DNA of 53,032 nucleotides. It comes from an uncultured Flavobacteriales bacterium (GTDB lineage Bacteria > Bacteroidota > Bacteroidia > Flavobacteriales_D > Crocinitomicaceae). Every line of letters starts with the position of its first letter. Positions within the stretch are counted from its first letter, which is position 1. This document shows, in pieces, positions 34,835 through 42,682 of the stretch. A program made the position numbers and the translations under genes. The DNA lies in contig CALJKJ010000061.1 of the NCBI GenBank assembly GCA_937973685.1, positions 1-53,032 of the forward strand, in the 5' to 3' direction. Below the pieces are notes generated by a model that was given only the letters and a program-made list of their open reading frames with translations, had not been told where the DNA came from and made no database searches.

Positions 34835-35608
34835 ATGAGATTCGCACAATTAACAAGCTTTATCATTGGATGTTTTATCCTATTCACGAGTTGTGAAAAA
34901 GTCATTCAAGTTGATTTGAATTCGGTTGATCCTAAATTCGTTATCAATGCAGCAATAATTGAGGGTCAAACAGATCATTTTATATCGATTACCCGCTCAT
35001 TAAATTTTGATCAAGCAACAACTTTTCCAAAAGTTGATAATGCAGTTGTTACCGTTACAGACAATTTAGGAAATTCGGCTACCTTCCAATCTATTGGTGA
35101 CGGACGTTATCAAGTAAGTAACTACCTTGGTGTTGCAGGGAGAAATTATACGATAACTGTTCAAGTTGATGGTGAAACATTTACAGCTTCATGTGGAATG
35201 CCAACTACCGTTTTAATTGATTCCCTTTTCCAACAAAATTATTTGTTTGGACCAGACACGCTGTACGGCGTAATACCTGCACATTTTGACCCAGCAAACG
35301 AAAGCAATTATTACCAATTCAGAGTCGATATCAACAACAAACCATTTAATCAGACATTATTATCAACCGATCAATACACAAACGGTAATTTAGATGTTCA
35401 ACCCTTGTTTTTACCTGTAGAACCTGGTGATGTTGTGCGTGTTGAAATGTTGTCAATTACAAAACCCGTTTGGACATATTTGAATCAACTTGCGTTAAAT
35501 AATTCGCAACAAACAACACCTGCTAATCCGATTTCAAATTTCACAGGTGGTTGTTTAGGTTATTTCAGTGCTCAAGGAAGAGATATCAAAGCATTTATTA
35601 TTCAATAA
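34835..35608 (+). CDS. DUF4249 family lipoprotein
   Basis: The 257-residue protein has a leader ending in LFTSC (Cys20 as lipidation site) followed by EKVIQVDLN, the usual start of DUF4249 proteins, then beta-rich immunoglobulin-like sequence (NAVVTVTDNLGNSATF) and a C-terminal NFTGGCLGYFSAQG block. DUF4249 lipoproteins are commonly encoded next to TonB receptors, as here (1-bp gap). It could be the surface-exposed partner of the receptor. Function not established. Confidence 0.8.
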   Translation: MRFAQLTSFIIGCFILFTSCEKVIQVDLNSVDPKFVINAAIIEGQTDHFISITRSLNFDQATTFPKVDNAVVTVTDNLGNSATFQSIGDGRYQVSNYLGVAGRNYTITVQVDGETFTASCGMPTTVLIDSLFQQNYLFGPDTLYGVIPAHFDPANESNYYQFRVDINNKPFNQTLLSTDQYTNGNLDVQPLFLPVEPGDVVRVEMLSITKPVWTYLNQLALNNSQQTTPANPISNFTGGCLGYFSAQGRDIKAFIIQ

Positions 35609-35613
35609 TTCCT

Positions 35614-35704
35614 GTACTATTTAAAGCGAATTATCATTAGTTTTTCCCTTGTCAAAGGTTATTATTCAAGTAGAAGTGCTTAACTTTACCAACTTAAATA
35701 GTAC
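35614..35704. repeat. Widely spaced 11-bp inverted repeat bracketing the pyrF leader
   Basis: GTACTATTTAA (35614-35624) and its exact reverse complement TTAAATAGTAC (35694-35704) are separated by 69 nt and lie wholly in the gap between the DUF4249 gene and pyrF; the right arm ends two bases before the pyrF ATG. A small CCTT-GTCA-AAGG hairpin (35647-35658) lies inside. In RNA the long stem would cover the pyrF start region. No flanking target duplication is visible. Confidence 0.7.
35681..35688 (+). promoter_or_regulatory. Imperfect -7 box TAACTTTA upstream of pyrF
   Basis: Differs from TAnnTTTG only at the last base. A start site about six bases downstream would fall at the right arm of the inverted repeat. 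No -33 TTG at the right distance was seen. Confidence 0.3.
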
Positions 35705-35706
35705 CG

Positions 35707-36531
35707 ATGACAAAACAAGCGTTAATTCAAGAAATTCGAAACAAGCAATCATTTCTTTGTGTTGGTTTAGATACTGATTTGGATAAAATACCAACTCATT
35801 TCTTAGCGTTCGAAGATCCTATTTTTGAATTCAATAAAGCAATCATCGATGCAACTGCTGCCTATTGTGTAGCCTACAAACCTAATATCGCTTTTTACGA
35901 GTGTTATGGACCAAAAGGATGGGAATCATTGAAAAAAACAATTGATTACATTCCTAAAAACTGCCTGATTATCGCTGATGCTAAAAGAGGAGACATCGGT
36001 AATACGTCGGCTTATTATGCCAAAACTTTTTTTGACTACTTGAATTGTGATGCTGTTACAGTAGCTCCTTACATGGGAGAAGATTCTGTTACGCCTTTCC
36101 AAACATTCCCCAACAAATGGGTGGTGTTATTAGCATTGACATCCAACAAAGGTGCACTTGATTTTCAATTAACGAAAGGAGAGAATGGTGACGAATTGTA
36201 CAAAACTGTATTGAAGAAATCTTCCCAATGGGGAAGTGATGAAAACCTCATGTACGTTGTTGGCGCAACGCGTGCAGAAGGAATTGGCGAAGTACGAAAA
36301 ATTGTACCAAACCACTTCTTTTTAGTTCCTGGAGTTGGTGCTCAAGGTGGTAGTTTAGCAGATGTTGCTCATTACGGATGGAACGCTGATTGCGGTTTGT
36401 TAGTGAATGCGTCTCGATCCATATTATACGCTTCTAATGGCGCTGATTTTGCTGAGAAAGCAGCACAAGAAGCTGCAGCGATGCAACAAGAAATGGCGAA
36501 GATATTAATGCAAAAAGGATTTGTACAATGA
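35707..36531 (+). CDS. pyrF: Orotidine-5'-phosphate decarboxylase (type 2)
   Basis: Last step of UMP synthesis. The 274-residue protein has the catalytic DAKRGDIGNTS at residues 91-101 (Lys93), FLCVGLDTDLDKIP near the start and LVPGVGAQGG in the phosphate-binding loop, all as in the longer type-2 family. Its stop overlaps the mtnB start by 4 bp, which places a pyrimidine gene at the head of a methionine salvage operon. Confidence 0.93.
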   Translation: MTKQALIQEIRNKQSFLCVGLDTDLDKIPTHFLAFEDPIFEFNKAIIDATAAYCVAYKPNIAFYECYGPKGWESLKKTIDYIPKNCLIIADAKRGDIGNTSAYYAKTFFDYLNCDAVTVAPYMGEDSVTPFQTFPNKWVVLLALTSNKGALDFQLTKGENGDELYKTVLKKSSQWGSDENLMYVVGATRAEGIGEVRKIVPNHFFLVPGVGAQGGSLADVAHYGWNADCGLLVNASRSILYASNGADFAEKAAQEAAAMQQEMAKILMQKGFVQ

Positions 36532-37148
36532 ATCAATTGGAGCAAACAAAAACGGAATTAGCTGCAGTTGTTCGTGCTTATCACGCAAAAGGATGGTCGC
36601 CTGCTACTTCCACGAATTATTCCTTTCGATTAGAAACAGATCCAACTACAATTTATGTATCGCGTTCTGGAATAGACAAATCCCAATTTTCAGTTCATGA
36701 TTTCATGGAAGTTGATTTAAATGGAAATCCAAAAGCAGGTTTTGAATCGTTGCGACCATCTGCAGAAACGCTGATCCATTGTGCCTTGTATGAACTTTTC
36801 CCCGAAATGAATTGCATCCTGCACAGTCATTCCGTTTATGCGGTTTTACATTCGGCAATTCAGTCGACTCATGTGTCGTTGGAAGGTTATGAAGTGTTAA
36901 AAGGATACGAAGGAATCAAAACACATGATGTGATTGTTGATTTACCAATTTTCGATAATTCGCAAGATATGAATGCTTTTTGCAGTGATTTGCTAGCAAA
37001 AAAAGACCGTTTAACAGTTCCTGCCTTTCTTATGCGCAAGCATGGAACATATGCGTGGGGCGAAAATTTATTTGCTGCGAAACGTCATCTTGAAACTACG
37101 GAATATTTATTGGAAGTTGAATGGAAATTAAGAAATCAATCAGTTTAA
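36528..37148 (+). CDS. mtnB: Methylthioribulose-1-phosphate dehydratase
   Basis: Class II aldolase-like zinc enzyme that dehydrates methylthioribulose-1-phosphate in methionine salvage. The 206-residue protein has the likely metal ligands His99 and His101 (LHSHSVYAVLH) and His172 (RKHGTYAWG), and the SAETLIH block at 78-84 with the conserved Glu80. It is translationally coupled to pyrF and followed by mtnD. Confidence 0.92.
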   Translation: MNQLEQTKTELAAVVRAYHAKGWSPATSTNYSFRLETDPTTIYVSRSGIDKSQFSVHDFMEVDLNGNPKAGFESLRPSAETLIHCALYELFPEMNCILHSHSVYAVLHSAIQSTHVSLEGYEVLKGYEGIKTHDVIVDLPIFDNSQDMNAFCSDLLAKKDRLTVPAFLMRKHGTYAWGENLFAAKRHLETTEYLLEVEWKLRNQSV

Positions 37149-37168
37149 GCTTAAATTAGAAAAACAAC

Positions 37169-37705
37169 ATGGCTATACTTTCTATACCTGATTTACAATA
37201 TACGGAGAAGGATCCAGTAAAAATCAAGGCTTTTTTTAATGACCGTAATTTGTTTTTTGATCAATGGGAGGCTTCAGTTAACTTTTCTGATACGGCTGAC
37301 CAAGAAGAAATACTCCATGCATACAACCAACAATTGCAACCTTTCATGCAAGCAGGAGGTTATCAAACAGCTGATGTAATAACGATAAATCACTTAACAG
37401 AAAATTACGAAGCAATTCGCGCGAAATTTTTAGCTGAGCATACACATTCAGAAGATGAAATACGTTTTTTTGTTGACGGAAAAGGATTGTTTTGGTTTCA
37501 CATGGAGGGACAACCAATCTTTAATTTACTCTGCGAAAAGGGGGATTTAATTTCCGTACCTGCTGGAACGAAACATTGGTTTGATGCTGGTGCGCATGCA
37601 CCATTTGTCAAAGCAATTCGTATTTTCATTGATATGAGCGGTTGGGTTCCTCATTATACCAATGCTGGAACCGAAAAAAAATACGTTGATTTTAAACCGG
37701 AATAA
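37169..37705 (+). CDS. mtnD: Acireductone dioxygenase
   Basis: Cupin metalloenzyme that oxidises the acireductone intermediate of methionine salvage. Metal ligands His91, His93 and Glu97 (HTHSEDEIRFFVDG) and His136 (GTKHWFD) are all present. Length 178 is typical. Iron would give the methionine precursor, nickel the off-pathway reaction; sequence does not decide which. Confidence 0.94.
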   Translation: MAILSIPDLQYTEKDPVKIKAFFNDRNLFFDQWEASVNFSDTADQEEILHAYNQQLQPFMQAGGYQTADVITINHLTENYEAIRAKFLAEHTHSEDEIRFFVDGKGLFWFHMEGQPIFNLLCEKGDLISVPAGTKHWFDAGAHAPFVKAIRIFIDMSGWVPHYTNAGTEKKYVDFKPE

Positions 37706-37716
37706 ACCGTTCACTG

Positions 37717-38415
37717 ATGTTGCAAGTACAAAAACCAAAGGTAATTATTACAGATATTGAAGGTACAACAACTGCTATTACATTTGTTGCAGACGAATTA
37801 TTCCCATACTTTCGTACAAATATTAGCGATTTACTTGCATTGAAAAGTAATCCAATTGTTCAAGAAGCTTTCGACGAGACGATTCAAATCGTTTTAGCAG
37901 ATGAAAAACGGGTAATAAAAACGGATGAAGAACTAATCGCAGTTTTGCATCAGTGGAGTGTCGCAGACAAAAAAATCACCCCATTAAAAACCCTTCAAGG
38001 TGTTTTGTGGGAAAAAGGATACAAAGATGGCACGTTAAAAGGACATGTGTATGCTGATGTAGCGCAAAATTTAAAAAGCTGGCATGCACAAGGAATTGCG
38101 TTAGCAATTTTTTCTTCTGGTTCCGTTGCAGCTCAAAAATTACTTTTCGGGAATAGCATAGCGGGGGATTTAACACCAGTATTTTCAGCTTATTTCGACA
38201 CGAAAACGGGAGCAAAACGGGATACAGCGACCTATGCAACTATTGCAGAACAACTAGCGACGCTTCCCAATGATTGTCTTTTCCTTTCGGATATAACAGA
38301 AGAATTGCTTGCTGCAAAAAACGCAGGTTTTCAAACAATTCAGTTGGTGCGACCAGGAACAGTACAAGCTTGGGATAACGCTGTAGCAACTTTCGACCAA
38401 ATTCAATTTATTTAA
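37717..38415 (+). CDS. mtnC: Acireductone synthase (enolase-phosphatase E1)
   Basis: HAD-superfamily enzyme that enolises and dephosphorylates diketo-methylthiopentyl phosphate. The first HAD motif is DIEGTTTAITFV (Asp13, Glu15), the form specific to enolase-phosphatases; IFSSGSVAAQKLLF and LFLSDITEELLAA supply motifs two and three. Length 232 is normal. It lies between mtnD and mtnA. Confidence 0.93.
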   Translation: MLQVQKPKVIITDIEGTTTAITFVADELFPYFRTNISDLLALKSNPIVQEAFDETIQIVLADEKRVIKTDEELIAVLHQWSVADKKITPLKTLQGVLWEKGYKDGTLKGHVYADVAQNLKSWHAQGIALAIFSSGSVAAQKLLFGNSIAGDLTPVFSAYFDTKTGAKRDTATYATIAEQLATLPNDCLFLSDITEELLAAKNAGFQTIQLVRPGTVQAWDNAVATFDQIQFI

Positions 38416-38424
38416 ATCAATTTC

Positions 38425-39513
38425 ATGAGTGCTTTTAGAACCATTTGGACAACCGATGATAATTATGTTGAAGTCATTGACCAACGTCATTTACCACACG
38501 ATTGGGTTGTTGTGAAATTAACGACATATCAAGAAGCAGAAAAAGCAATCAAAGACATGATTGTTCGTGGTGCGCCACTTATCGGAGCGACTGCTGCTTA
38601 TGGAATCTATTTGGCAGCTCGTGAACAAAACGAAAAAGCTTATCCAAATTCCTTTATGGATGATGCTTTTAAAGCATTACGCGCTTCTCGTCCGACAGCC
38701 GTTAATTTGTTCTGGGCACTTGATCGTATGGAAAAAGCATTGGCGCATGCAACAGATTTGGTTGCAACAGCTTGGCAAGAAGCTAGTCAAATTGTTGAAG
38801 ATGATGTGGAAACTTGTCGTATGATTGGGGTTCATGGTTTGCCTTTAATTGAAGCGCTTGCTGCGAAAAAAAATGGTGAGCCAGTAAATATTTTAACGCA
38901 TTGCAATGCAGGAATGTTGGGTTGTATTGAGTGGGGGACAATTTCTTCGCCGATCTATCAAGCCGTTCAAAAAGGAATTCCTGTTCATGTTTGGGTGGAT
39001 GAAACACGACCACGTAACCAAGGAGCAAATCTTACTGCATACGAATTAACGCGCCACAACGTACCGCATACGTTGATTGTTGATAATACGGGGGGACATT
39101 TAATGCAACACGGATTGGTTGATATGTGTATTGTAGGAACAGACAGAACTACGCGTCAAGGAGATGTAGCCAATAAAATTGGAACGTATTTAAAAGCATT
39201 GGCTGCAAAGGATAACGAGATTCCTTTTTATGTTGCGTTGCCATCTACTACCTTGGATTGGACAATCAATAATGGACTAACAGAAATTCCTATTGAAGAA
39301 AGAAACCAAGACGAAGTGCGCTATGTTGTTGGAAAAAGTAAGGCCACTGGACAATTGGATCAAGTATTGATTTGTCCTGAAACAACCAAAGCTGCAAATT
39401 ATGGCTTTGATGTTACGCCAGCACGATTGGTTACTGCGTTGATTACTGAAAGAGGTGTTTGTGAAGCATCTGAGGACGGATTAACTCAACTTTTTCCAGA
39501 ACAAAAACGATAA
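38425..39513 (+). CDS. mtnA: S-methyl-5-thioribose-1-phosphate isomerase
   Basis: Isomerises methylthioribose-1-phosphate to methylthioribulose-1-phosphate, the substrate of MtnB. Catalytic residues Cys160 (LTHCNAGMLG) and Asp240 (VGTDRTT) stand at the positions known for B. subtilis MtnA, and RGAPLIGATAAYG is present at 48-60. With mtnB, mtnD and mtnC it covers the middle of the pathway; the gene that makes methylthioribose-1-phosphate and the final aminotransferase are not in the window. Confidence 0.94.
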   Translation: MSAFRTIWTTDDNYVEVIDQRHLPHDWVVVKLTTYQEAEKAIKDMIVRGAPLIGATAAYGIYLAAREQNEKAYPNSFMDDAFKALRASRPTAVNLFWALDRMEKALAHATDLVATAWQEASQIVEDDVETCRMIGVHGLPLIEALAAKKNGEPVNILTHCNAGMLGCIEWGTISSPIYQAVQKGIPVHVWVDETRPRNQGANLTAYELTRHNVPHTLIVDNTGGHLMQHGLVDMCIVGTDRTTRQGDVANKIGTYLKALAAKDNEIPFYVALPSTTLDWTINNGLTEIPIEERNQDEVRYVVGKSKATGQLDQVLICPETTKAANYGFDVTPARLVTALITERGVCEASEDGLTQLFPEQKR

Positions 39514-39522
39514 TCCTTCATT

Positions 39523-40533
39523 ATGAGAAAAAAGGTCAATTTACTCATTCTATGTTGTGTAGCATTTGGCTTTTTTTATTTGTTTTTTACAAGCAAAGAG
39601 CAACACAAACAAGCATCATCCGAACAACCTCAATCGAAGTCAATACCGCTTCCTGATAAAACGAATCGTGTTGAATCAACTACCGACACGGTTCTTGTTA
39701 CAGAGGAAATCAACACGGATGGCTTAGAAATTCCAGCTCATACAGGTCAACGTTTGACGCGTCATTTTGCTTATACATTACTTTATAATGAAAAGCACGA
39801 GCAAGCTGCCTGGGTAGCTTATCAGTTAACCAAAAAAGAAACTGTCCGTATTTATGACCGTTCGAATGATTTCAATGAAGACCCACTAATTTCAACAGGA
39901 AGTGCAACCGATAGTGATTACAAACGTTCGGGCTATGACCGAGGACATTTAGCACCTGCAGCCGATATGGGCTGGTCGGCAACCGCAATGAGGGAATCGT
40001 TTTATTATAGTAATATGAGTCCCCAAGATCCTGGATTTAATCGGGGCATTTGGAAACGCTTGGAAGAACAAGTTCGGACTTGGGCGTGGGAGAACGAAGC
40101 CATTTATGTGGTAACTGGTCCAGTTTTGACTGCAAATTTGTCTCAAATTGGCATCAATGATGTTTCCATTCCCAACTATTATTACAAAGTGATTTTAGAT
40201 TATTCGCAACCTTCAGTAAAGGCCATCGCATTCCTAATGCCGAACCAATCGTCTAAAGCAGATCTACAATCGTATGTTGTTACCATCAACGAGTTGGAGC
40301 AATTAACGGGAATTAATTTTTTTCCAGTACTGCCCGATAAACAAGAAGAACAATTAGAAAATCAGCGTTGTGAATCTTGCTGGACTTGGAGTCCATACCG
40401 TGTGCGTGCGGAACGAAAAAACAAGCATCAAACGGAAAGCGAAGCGGTACAGTGTTCGGGAATCACCAAAAAAGGAAACCGTTGTAAACGAAAAACAACC
40501 GATCCAAGTGGTCGTTGTTACCAACATCAATGA
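39523..40533 (+). CDS. DNA/RNA non-specific endonuclease with C-terminal Cys/His motif (DUF5763-like)
   Basis: The 336-residue protein has an N-terminal membrane anchor or signal (LLILCCVAFGFFYLFF), a linker, and a NUC1-type beta-beta-alpha-metal nuclease domain (about 75-275) with the catalytic DRGH at 139-142 and metal-binding Asn in DPGFNRG. The C-terminus (about 309-335) has CSGITKKGNRCKRKT and GRCYQH, a Cys3His zinc-type pattern resembling DUF5763. Extracytoplasmic nucleic-acid degradation for nutrition is the simplest role. It starts 10 bp after mtnA but is probably not part of that pathway. Confidence 0.85.
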   Translation: MRKKVNLLILCCVAFGFFYLFFTSKEQHKQASSEQPQSKSIPLPDKTNRVESTTDTVLVTEEINTDGLEIPAHTGQRLTRHFAYTLLYNEKHEQAAWVAYQLTKKETVRIYDRSNDFNEDPLISTGSATDSDYKRSGYDRGHLAPAADMGWSATAMRESFYYSNMSPQDPGFNRGIWKRLEEQVRTWAWENEAIYVVTGPVLTANLSQIGINDVSIPNYYYKVILDYSQPSVKAIAFLMPNQSSKADLQSYVVTINELEQLTGINFFPVLPDKQEEQLENQRCESCWTWSPYRVRAERKNKHQTESEAVQCSGITKKGNRCKRKTTDPSGRCYQHQ

Positions 40534-40534
40534 C

Positions 40535-40918
40535 ATGAAAAACGAGATCGATAACTATATTGAAGCTTGTCCATCGATTGCACAAGATCATTTAGAAACT
40601 ATTCGAAAAATCATCGCATCAGTTGTTCCTGAGGCAATTGAGTGTATCAGTTACAAAATGCCTGCATTCAAACAAAATGGAATACTCGTATATTTTGCCG
40701 CGAATAAAAATCATTTAGGCTTTTACCCAACTGGCTCTGGAGTAGCTGCATTTGAAAATCAATTAACAGGCTTTAGTTACTCAAAAGGTGCAATTCAATT
40801 TCCTTACGACCAACCACTGCCAATTGCTTTGATAAGTGACATTGTGCGTTACCGACAAGCGGTTGACGCGGAAAAATCGAAACTGAAAGGGAAGAAAAAA
40901 AAGGATGCGGAAAATTAA
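40535..40918 (+). CDS. DUF1801 (YdhG-like) family protein
   Basis: The 127-residue product starts at MKNEIDNYIEACP, one base after the nuclease stop; an in-frame upstream extension inside the nuclease gene does not look like protein. The core ISYKMPAFKQNGILVYFAA and HLGFYPTGSGV, with a C-terminal IRYRQ-like helix, match DUF1801, a small family of uncertain function related to YdhG/YjhB-type iron chaperone-like proteins. The Lys-rich tail overlaps the end of the convergent J-domain gene by 4 bp. Confidence 0.8.
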   Translation: MKNEIDNYIEACPSIAQDHLETIRKIIASVVPEAIECISYKMPAFKQNGILVYFAANKNHLGFYPTGSGVAAFENQLTGFSYSKGAIQFPYDQPLPIALISDIVRYRQAVDAEKSKLKGKKKKDAEN

Positions 40919-41364
40919 TCTACCGCATCACTTTTCATTACATTTCTGTAAATATGACTGCTAAAAATATGACGACGTGCATAACGCTCTTGTGAAGGCG
41001 CTTGCGTTAACTTTTTGTAGTGATTATTTGATACACCAAAAAATTCATACACAGATCCATTTTGGAAAGTAACTTTCAAGGTCAAACCTTTGTAATGAAA
41101 GTCAGCAATCATTGAAGTTGTGATTGTTTCTGTGAAAATTGGCAACTGTTGTTCTTTCGTTTCGGGTGCGATACTCACTAAAAAATGATACGCATCGATA
41201 ATTTCAGTACTTTTCAATTCCGCTTCTTCTTTGAGTGGATCGCCATCTTGAAATTTATCAGGATGCCATTCTTTCACCAATTTACGGTATGTTTTCTTTA
41301 AATCAGAAAGTGTGATTGTTTCTTCTACTTGAAACAATTTTTTGTATTGTGCTACTCTTTTCAT
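40915..41364 (-). CDS. J-domain protein fused to a KTSC domain
   Basis: The 149-residue protein has an N-terminal J domain (about 5-70) with the Hsp70-activating HPD at residues 34-36 (EWHPDKFQDG) and a C-terminal KTSC domain (about 80-145; LKVTFQNGSVYEFFGVSNN, then SQERYARRHI). J domains stimulate DnaK; KTSC is a small domain seen alone or after lysyl-tRNA synthetases, of unclear function but suspected to bind RNA. It is convergent with the DUF1801 gene and lies just downstream of a DEAD-box helicase gene on the same strand. Confidence 0.82.
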   Translation of the reverse strand: MKRVAQYKKLFQVEETITLSDLKKTYRKLVKEWHPDKFQDGDPLKEEAELKSTEIIDAYHFLVSIAPETKEQQLPIFTETITTSMIADFHYKGLTLKVTFQNGSVYEFFGVSNNHYKKLTQAPSQERYARRHIFSSHIYRNVMKSDAVD

Positions 41365-41379
41365 GCTTGTATAGTGGGA

Positions 41380-42522
41380 TTAATAACCGTTCAATTGGAT
41401 GTTGTTTGCATCTTCACTTGGCACTTGTTGACCCATTTTTTTTTGAATTATTTTAAAATGATGTTCGTCTTCTGGTTGAACAAAAGTAATTGCTTCACCA
41501 GTTGCATCTGCTCTTCCTGTTCGTCCGATACGGTGGACATAATCTTTTGGTGAGCGAGGCAATTCGTAATTGATGACAAACGGTAAAAATTCGATGTCAA
41601 TTCCACGAGAAATCAAGTCTGTCGCAACCAAAACAGGTGTGCGCCCCAGTTTGAAGTTTTCCAATGACTTTGTACGGGTATCTTGACTTTTTTTACTGTG
41701 AATTGCAACAGCATTGATTTTATTTTTTCTTAATTTCTCAACGACAGCATCCGCGCGAAATGTCGAACTCACGAAGATCAATACTTGCTTCATTTCTCTC
41801 GTTTTGATCAAGTAACGCAACAACGGACCTTTTTGCACTTCACTTACCGCATATGCTGTTTGGATAATTTGATCGATTGAAGTTGATTTTTTTTCAACTT
41901 TAACAACAACTGGATCGTGAAGAATAATGGAAGTAATCGAAGAAACTTGTTCGTTTAGCGTTGCTGAGAACAAAAGATTTTGACGTTTTTTGGGAAGCAT
42001 TGCAATGATTTTTTGCATTTCTTCCTGAAAACCGAGGTTTAATAATTTATCTGCTTCATCAAGCACCAATGTTTTAGTTTCCGATAAATTGACTGCGTTT
42101 GAAGCAACTAATTCAATCAATCTACCAGGTGTTGCAACCAAAACAGCAGTTCCCATCAACGCTTTCATTTGCGGATTGATTGAGACACCACCGAATACTG
42201 ATAGTACTTTAGGTTGCGTAGGAATCACACGCGAAAAAGTCTTGAAAACGTCGCTAACTTGAATAGCTAATTCCCTAGTTGGAACAATCACCAATACTTG
42301 AACATGTCTGTTTTTTCCTTTTTCAAGTGCGCTTAGTTTTGATAAAATTGGCAAAACATAACTCGCTGTTTTTCCAGAACCAGTAGGTGCAATTCCGAGC
42401 ACATCTTTTTTTGAAAGGATGGCAGGAATAGCTTGTTCTTGAATAGGCGTGGGTGTTTCATACTTCAGTTCGGTTAAAACTGGAAGTAAAGATGAAAGTA
42501 AACCGAATGAAGAAAACGACAT
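41380..42522 (-). CDS. DEAD-box ATP-dependent RNA helicase
   Basis: The 380-residue protein is a compact two-RecA-domain helicase: Q-motif region PTPIQEQAIP (25-34), motif I APTGSGKT (45-52), PTRELA (81-86), DEAD (155-158), SAT (186-188), and motif VI HRIGRTGRA near 330. It lacks the basic C-terminal extension of many RhlE proteins, so target recognition is probably minimal or through partners. It would unwind rRNA or mRNA structure. A -7 box lies about 20 nt upstream. Confidence 0.92.
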   Translation of the reverse strand: MSFSSFGLLSSLLPVLTELKYETPTPIQEQAIPAILSKKDVLGIAPTGSGKTASYVLPILSKLSALEKGKNRHVQVLVIVPTRELAIQVSDVFKTFSRVIPTQPKVLSVFGGVSINPQMKALMGTAVLVATPGRLIELVASNAVNLSETKTLVLDEADKLLNLGFQEEMQKIIAMLPKKRQNLLFSATLNEQVSSITSIILHDPVVVKVEKKSTSIDQIIQTAYAVSEVQKGPLLRYLIKTREMKQVLIFVSSTFRADAVVEKLRKNKINAVAIHSKKSQDTRTKSLENFKLGRTPVLVATDLISRGIDIEFLPFVINYELPRSPKDYVHRIGRTGRADATGEAITFVQPEDEHHFKIIQKKMGQQVPSEDANNIQLNGY

Positions 42523-42541
42523 ATTTGTTGGAATCAGTTTG

Positions 42542-42549
42542 CAAAAGTA
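42542..42549 (-). promoter_or_regulatory. -7 box TACTTTTG for the DEAD-box helicase gene
   Basis: Exact TAnnTTTG on the minus strand, 19 nt upstream of the helicase ATG; no -33 TTG at the right distance. The rest of the 160-bp divergent gap is AT-rich and shows no clear promoter for the plus-strand gene. Confidence 0.42.
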
Positions 42550-42682
42550 CGGATAAAATGGGGAAGGAGATAATCACACTCAATTTGTCCCGTATTTTTT
42601 CATTAATTCTCCTCATTTTTTTTCCACCTCCGCTTTTTTTATCCCAACTTTTCACGTAACTTAAAGTGTAAATTCATCCATC

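Noticed and set aside
35614..35704. Miniature transposable element with 11-bp terminal inverted repeats
   Set aside because: No target-site duplication flanks the arms, only one copy was noticed in the window, and it fits the leader of pyrF exactly.
35609..35706. SAM riboswitch upstream of the methionine salvage genes
   Set aside because: The 98-nt gap is too short and lacks the conserved SAM-binding core; only the inverted repeat is seen.
40370..40534. Longer start for the DUF1801 protein inside the nuclease gene
   Set aside because: The 55 extra residues are a shifted reading of the nuclease tail with no homology to the family.
39523..40918. Nuclease plus small gene as a toxin-immunity or defence pair
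   Set aside because: The nuclease is an exported NUC1 type and DUF1801 is not an immunity family; there is no toxin delivery domain.
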